Shown here: positions 5,586 through 7,997 of the stretch, in pieces | Layout: the number at the start of each line of letters is the position of its first letter | Numbering within the stretch: position 1 is the first letter of the stretch | NCBI GenBank assembly: GCA_019234175.1 | Contig: JAFALP010000241.1 | Span: forward strand, 1-7,997 | Source of the DNA: Actinomycetota bacterium | GTDB taxonomy: Bacteria > Actinomycetota > Thermoleophilia > Gaiellales > Gaiellaceae | DNA: 7,997 bases | Direction: 5' to 3' | Program-made: the position numbers and the translations under genes | The notes under the pieces: model-generated | What the model was told of the DNA's origin: nothing | What the model saw: the letters and a program-made list of their open reading frames with translations, nothing else | Databases searched by the model: none

Positions 5586-7997
5586 CGACCGTCGCCCCCG
5601 AGCGGACCGAGGTCCAGAAGGGCTGGATCGGCGAGAGCGTCGCGCGCAAGGAGGACAAGCGGCTCACGCAGGGCGAGGGCGTCTTCGTCGACGACGTGAA
5701 GCGGCACGGCATGGGCTACCTCCACTTCGTGCGCTCGCCGTACGCGCACGCGCACATCGCGTCCATCGACGTGTCCGCGGCGGAGGCGGTCGACGGCGTG
5801 TACGGGACGCTCACCGGCGAAGAGGTCGCCGCGCTCACCGATCCGTTCTTCCAGATCTCGAGCGTGCCGGGCGCGAACATCAAGGACTTCGCGCTCGCGG
5901 TCGGCAAGGTGCGCTACGTCGGCGAGGCCGTCGTCGCCGTCGTCGCCGAGACGCGCGAGCTCGCGCGCGACGCCTCGGAGCTCGTCGAGGTGGAGTACGA
6001 GCCGCTCTCCGTCGTCGTCGACGCACGGACGTCGCTTGACCCGGATGCGCCGGTCCTGCATGACGAGGCCGGCGCGAACCTCATGTGGGAGGGCGTGTAC
6101 GAGTGGGGCGACCTCGACGCCGCGTTCGCCGAGGCGGACCGCGTCGTCACGATCGACGAGCTGCACTTCCACCGCTTCAACTCCACGCCGCTCGAGTGCG
6201 ACGGCGCGCTCGTCGAGTACAACCGCGGCGTCGAGCAGTGGACGATCCACACGAACAACCAGTTCCCCGGCTTCGCCGCGATCATGATGGGCCCCGCGAT
6301 GCGCGTCGGCATCGACAAGCTGCGCTTCGTAACGCAGGACATCGGCGGCGGCTTTGGCAACAAGATCACCTCGCACCCGCAGCTCGTCGTCTGCTGCCTG
6401 CTCGCTCGGAAGCTCAACCGCCCGATCCAGTGGACGGAGTGGCGCACCGACTTCCACCTCTCCATGTCGCACGGGAACGAGCGCTGGTTCCACGAGACCG
6501 AGGTGGCGGTCAAGAGCGACGGCACGCTGCTCGGCTTCCGAACGAAGGCGCTCGACGACGCGGGCGCGTGGCTCCGGTACGAGCCGCTCGGCGGCGTCAT
6601 CTGGGCGCAGGTCACGCCGGGGATGTACAGGTGGCGGAACATCCGGGTCGAGTTCACGCAGGTGGCGACGAACAAGGCGCCGGTCTCGCCGAACCGCGGC
6701 TACTCGCGCATGCAGCATCTGTGGTTCACCGAGCGCGTGATCGACATCGTCGCGCACGAGCTGCAGCTCGATCCGGTCGAGGTGCGCAAGCGCAACTACG
6801 TCCGCGCCGAGGACATGCCGTACGAGACGCCGAACGGCTGCGTCTACGACTCCGGCGACTACGCGCAGATGCTCGACATCGCGCTCGAGCTCATCGGCTG
6901 GGATCGGATGGACGAGCGCCGCGCCGAAGCGACCGCGAGGGGAAAGCGGCTCGGCGTCGGCATCGGCTCCACGCTCGACTCGGGCACGAACAACTTCGGC
7001 CAGTCGCGGCTCGTCAACCCGGAGCTGCAGTTCTCGGGGAACAACGAGGTCGCGACCGTGAAGCTCGACATCTTCGGCGAGATCGTCGTCACGCTCGGCA
7101 CGACCCCGCAGGGCCAGGGCCACGAGACGACCGCCGCACAGGTGGTGGCCGACATCCTCCAGTGCTCACCCGACGACGTGCACGTGCGCGCCGGCCACGA
7201 CACGTACTGGAACTCGCACGCCGGCTTCTCCGGCACGTATGCGAGCCAGTTCGCCGTCACCGGGCTCTCGGCGGTCAAGGGCGCGACGGAGATGCTCGCC
7301 GCCGAGATCAAGAAGCTCGCCGGCGCCGTGTTCGGCGGCGTCCCGGCCGAGGCGCTCGAGCTCGCCGACGGCGGCGTGCGCATCAAGGACAATCCGGAAG
7401 CGTCCCTGCCCTACATGGCGTGCGGCGCGATCATCAACGCGAACAACGCCGGCCTGCCCGAGGACTTGGACGTCACGCTCAACTGCCGCTACGTCTACCG
7501 GCCGCCGTTCCAGGTGCCGGACATCGAGCGCAAGTTCGGGAACCTGACGCTCACCTACGCGGCGCAGATCCACGCCGCCGTGATCGAGATCGACCCCGAC
7601 ACCGGCTACTACGAGATCGTCGACTACGCCGCCGTCGACGACTGCGGCAAGCGGATCAACCCGCAGATCGTCGAAGGGCAGGTGATGGGCGCGACCGCGC
7701 AGGCGATCGGCGCCGCCATGCACGAGGTGTTCGAGTACGACGAGGACGGCAACCTGCTCACGCCCAACTTCTACGACTACCACGTCCCGCACGCGCTCGA
7801 CATGCCGCCGCTCCACACCGGCGCGATCGAGAGCCCGTCGCCGTTCACGCCGCTCGGCACGAAGGGCATGGGCGAGGGCGGCGGCGCCGGCATCCACGCG
7901 GTGTGCGCCGCGGTGCAGGACGCGCTGCGCGACCACGGTGGCGCGATGGTGTTCGACAGCTGCAATCCGTACCACCGCGTGTGGGAGATGTTGAGCG
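5582..7997 (+). CDS. coxL: Molybdopterin-binding large subunit of an uncharacterised molybdenum hydroxylase (CoxL-like), 3' truncated by window edge
   Basis: This is the catalytic subunit of a xanthine dehydrogenase/CO dehydrogenase superfamily enzyme. Frame 2 is open without a stop from ATG 5582 to the window end (805 residues; relatives are about 770-810), so only the extreme C-terminus is missing. The N-terminal domain shows VARKEDKRLTQGEGVFVDDV and VGEAVVAVVAET. Mo-cofactor motifs are GGGFGNK (255-261), GQGHETT (511-517) and KGMGEGGG (761-768), with Glu765 in the position of the catalytic base. The substrate loop reads APVSPNRGYSRMQ (366-378), instead of form I AYRCSFR or form II AYRGAGR, so the CO dehydrogenase active-site cysteine is absent. 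The start overlaps coxS (ATGA), with a GAAGG ribosome site ten bases upstream. The gene order M-S-L resembles form I CO dehydrogenase operons, but the active site does not. Oxidation of an imported organic compound is the likeliest role; the substrate is unknown. Confidence 0.93.
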   Translation, partial: MTTVAPERTEVQKGWIGESVARKEDKRLTQGEGVFVDDVKRHGMGYLHFVRSPYAHAHIASIDVSAAEAVDGVYGTLTGEEVAALTDPFFQISSVPGANIKDFALAVGKVRYVGEAVVAVVAETRELARDASELVEVEYEPLSVVVDARTSLDPDAPVLHDEAGANLMWEGVYEWGDLDAAFAEADRVVTIDELHFHRFNSTPLECDGALVEYNRGVEQWTIHTNNQFPGFAAIMMGPAMRVGIDKLRFVTQDIGGGFGNKITSHPQLVVCCLLARKLNRPIQWTEWRTDFHLSMSHGNERWFHETEVAVKSDGTLLGFRTKALDDAGAWLRYEPLGGVIWAQVTPGMYRWRNIRVEFTQVATNKAPVSPNRGYSRMQHLWFTERVIDIVAHELQLDPVEVRKRNYVRAEDMPYETPNGCVYDSGDYAQMLDIALELIGWDRMDERRAEATARGKRLGVGIGSTLDSGTNNFGQSRLVNPELQFSGNNEVATVKLDIFGEIVVTLGTTPQGQGHETTAAQVVADILQCSPDDVHVRAGHDTYWNSHAGFSGTYASQFAVTGLSAVKGATEMLAAEIKKLAGAVFGGVPAEALELADGGVRIKDNPEASLPYMACGAIINANNAGLPEDLDVTLNCRYVYRPPFQVPDIERKFGNLTLTYAAQIHAAVIEIDPDTGYYEIVDYAAVDDCGKRINPQIVEGQVMGATAQAIGAAMHEVFEYDEDGNLLTPNFYDYHVPHALDMPPLHTGAIESPSPFTPLGTKGMGEGGGAGIHAVCAAVQDALRDHGGAMVFDSCNPYHRVWEMLS

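Noticed and set aside
5582..7997. Calling the hydroxylase an aerobic CO dehydrogenase on the basis of M-S-L gene order
   Set aside because: The large subunit lacks the form I AYRCSFR loop with its Cu-binding cysteine; the residues there are PNRGYSR. Only the subunit architecture is shared.
5582..7997. Possible frameshift or internal stop in the large subunit gene
   Set aside because: Translating the whole stretch by hand in one frame gave continuous family-like sequence with all cofactor motifs in order and no stop codon.

Overview
The window is very GC-rich bacterial DNA with a strong G/C preference at third codon positions. All recognisable genes lie on the + strand, tightly packed. The protein families, the base composition and the overlapping stop/start junctions fit an actinobacterium, possibly a deep-branching group such as Thermoleophilia. 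That placement is inference: there is no rRNA or other marker gene here.

Region 1 (1-3349) is the distal part of a branched-chain amino-acid type (HAAT/Liv) ABC importer operon. It holds the 3' end of the permease livH, then livM (second permease, with an unusual extra C-terminal membrane block), livG and livF (the two ATPases). The substrate-binding protein and the start of livH are outside the window, upstream. Region 2 (3346-4296) is an xdhC/coxI-type molybdenum-hydroxylase maturation factor whose start codon overlaps the livF stop. Region 3 (4297-4341) is the only real intergenic gap. It carries an AT-rich patch, a small inverted repeat and a candidate promoter placed for a leaderless or nearly leaderless transcript. 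Region 4 (4342-7997) is a three-subunit molybdenum hydroxylase operon in the order FAD subunit (coxM-like), 2Fe-2S subunit (coxS-like), molybdopterin large subunit (coxL-like). The last gene is open to the window edge after 805 residues, so only its extreme C-terminus should be missing.

Six of the seven gene junctions overlap by 1 or 4 bases (TGATG or ATGA), which points to translational coupling. Joining xdhC to the transporter genes, immediately before the hydroxylase, suggests one functional module: the Liv-type importer brings in a small organic substrate, the Mo enzyme hydroxylates it with electrons passing Mo -> 2Fe-2S -> FAD, and XdhC helps prepare the sulfurated Mo cofactor.

The large subunit does not have the active-site loop of carbon monoxide dehydrogenase (form I AYRCSFR) or the usual form II loop (AYRGAGR); it reads PNRGYSR. 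The FAD subunit also differs at its flavin-contact loop. The best reading is an uncharacterised clade of the xanthine dehydrogenase/CO dehydrogenase superfamily with an unknown, probably imported, substrate. The cox names here indicate homology, not CO oxidation.
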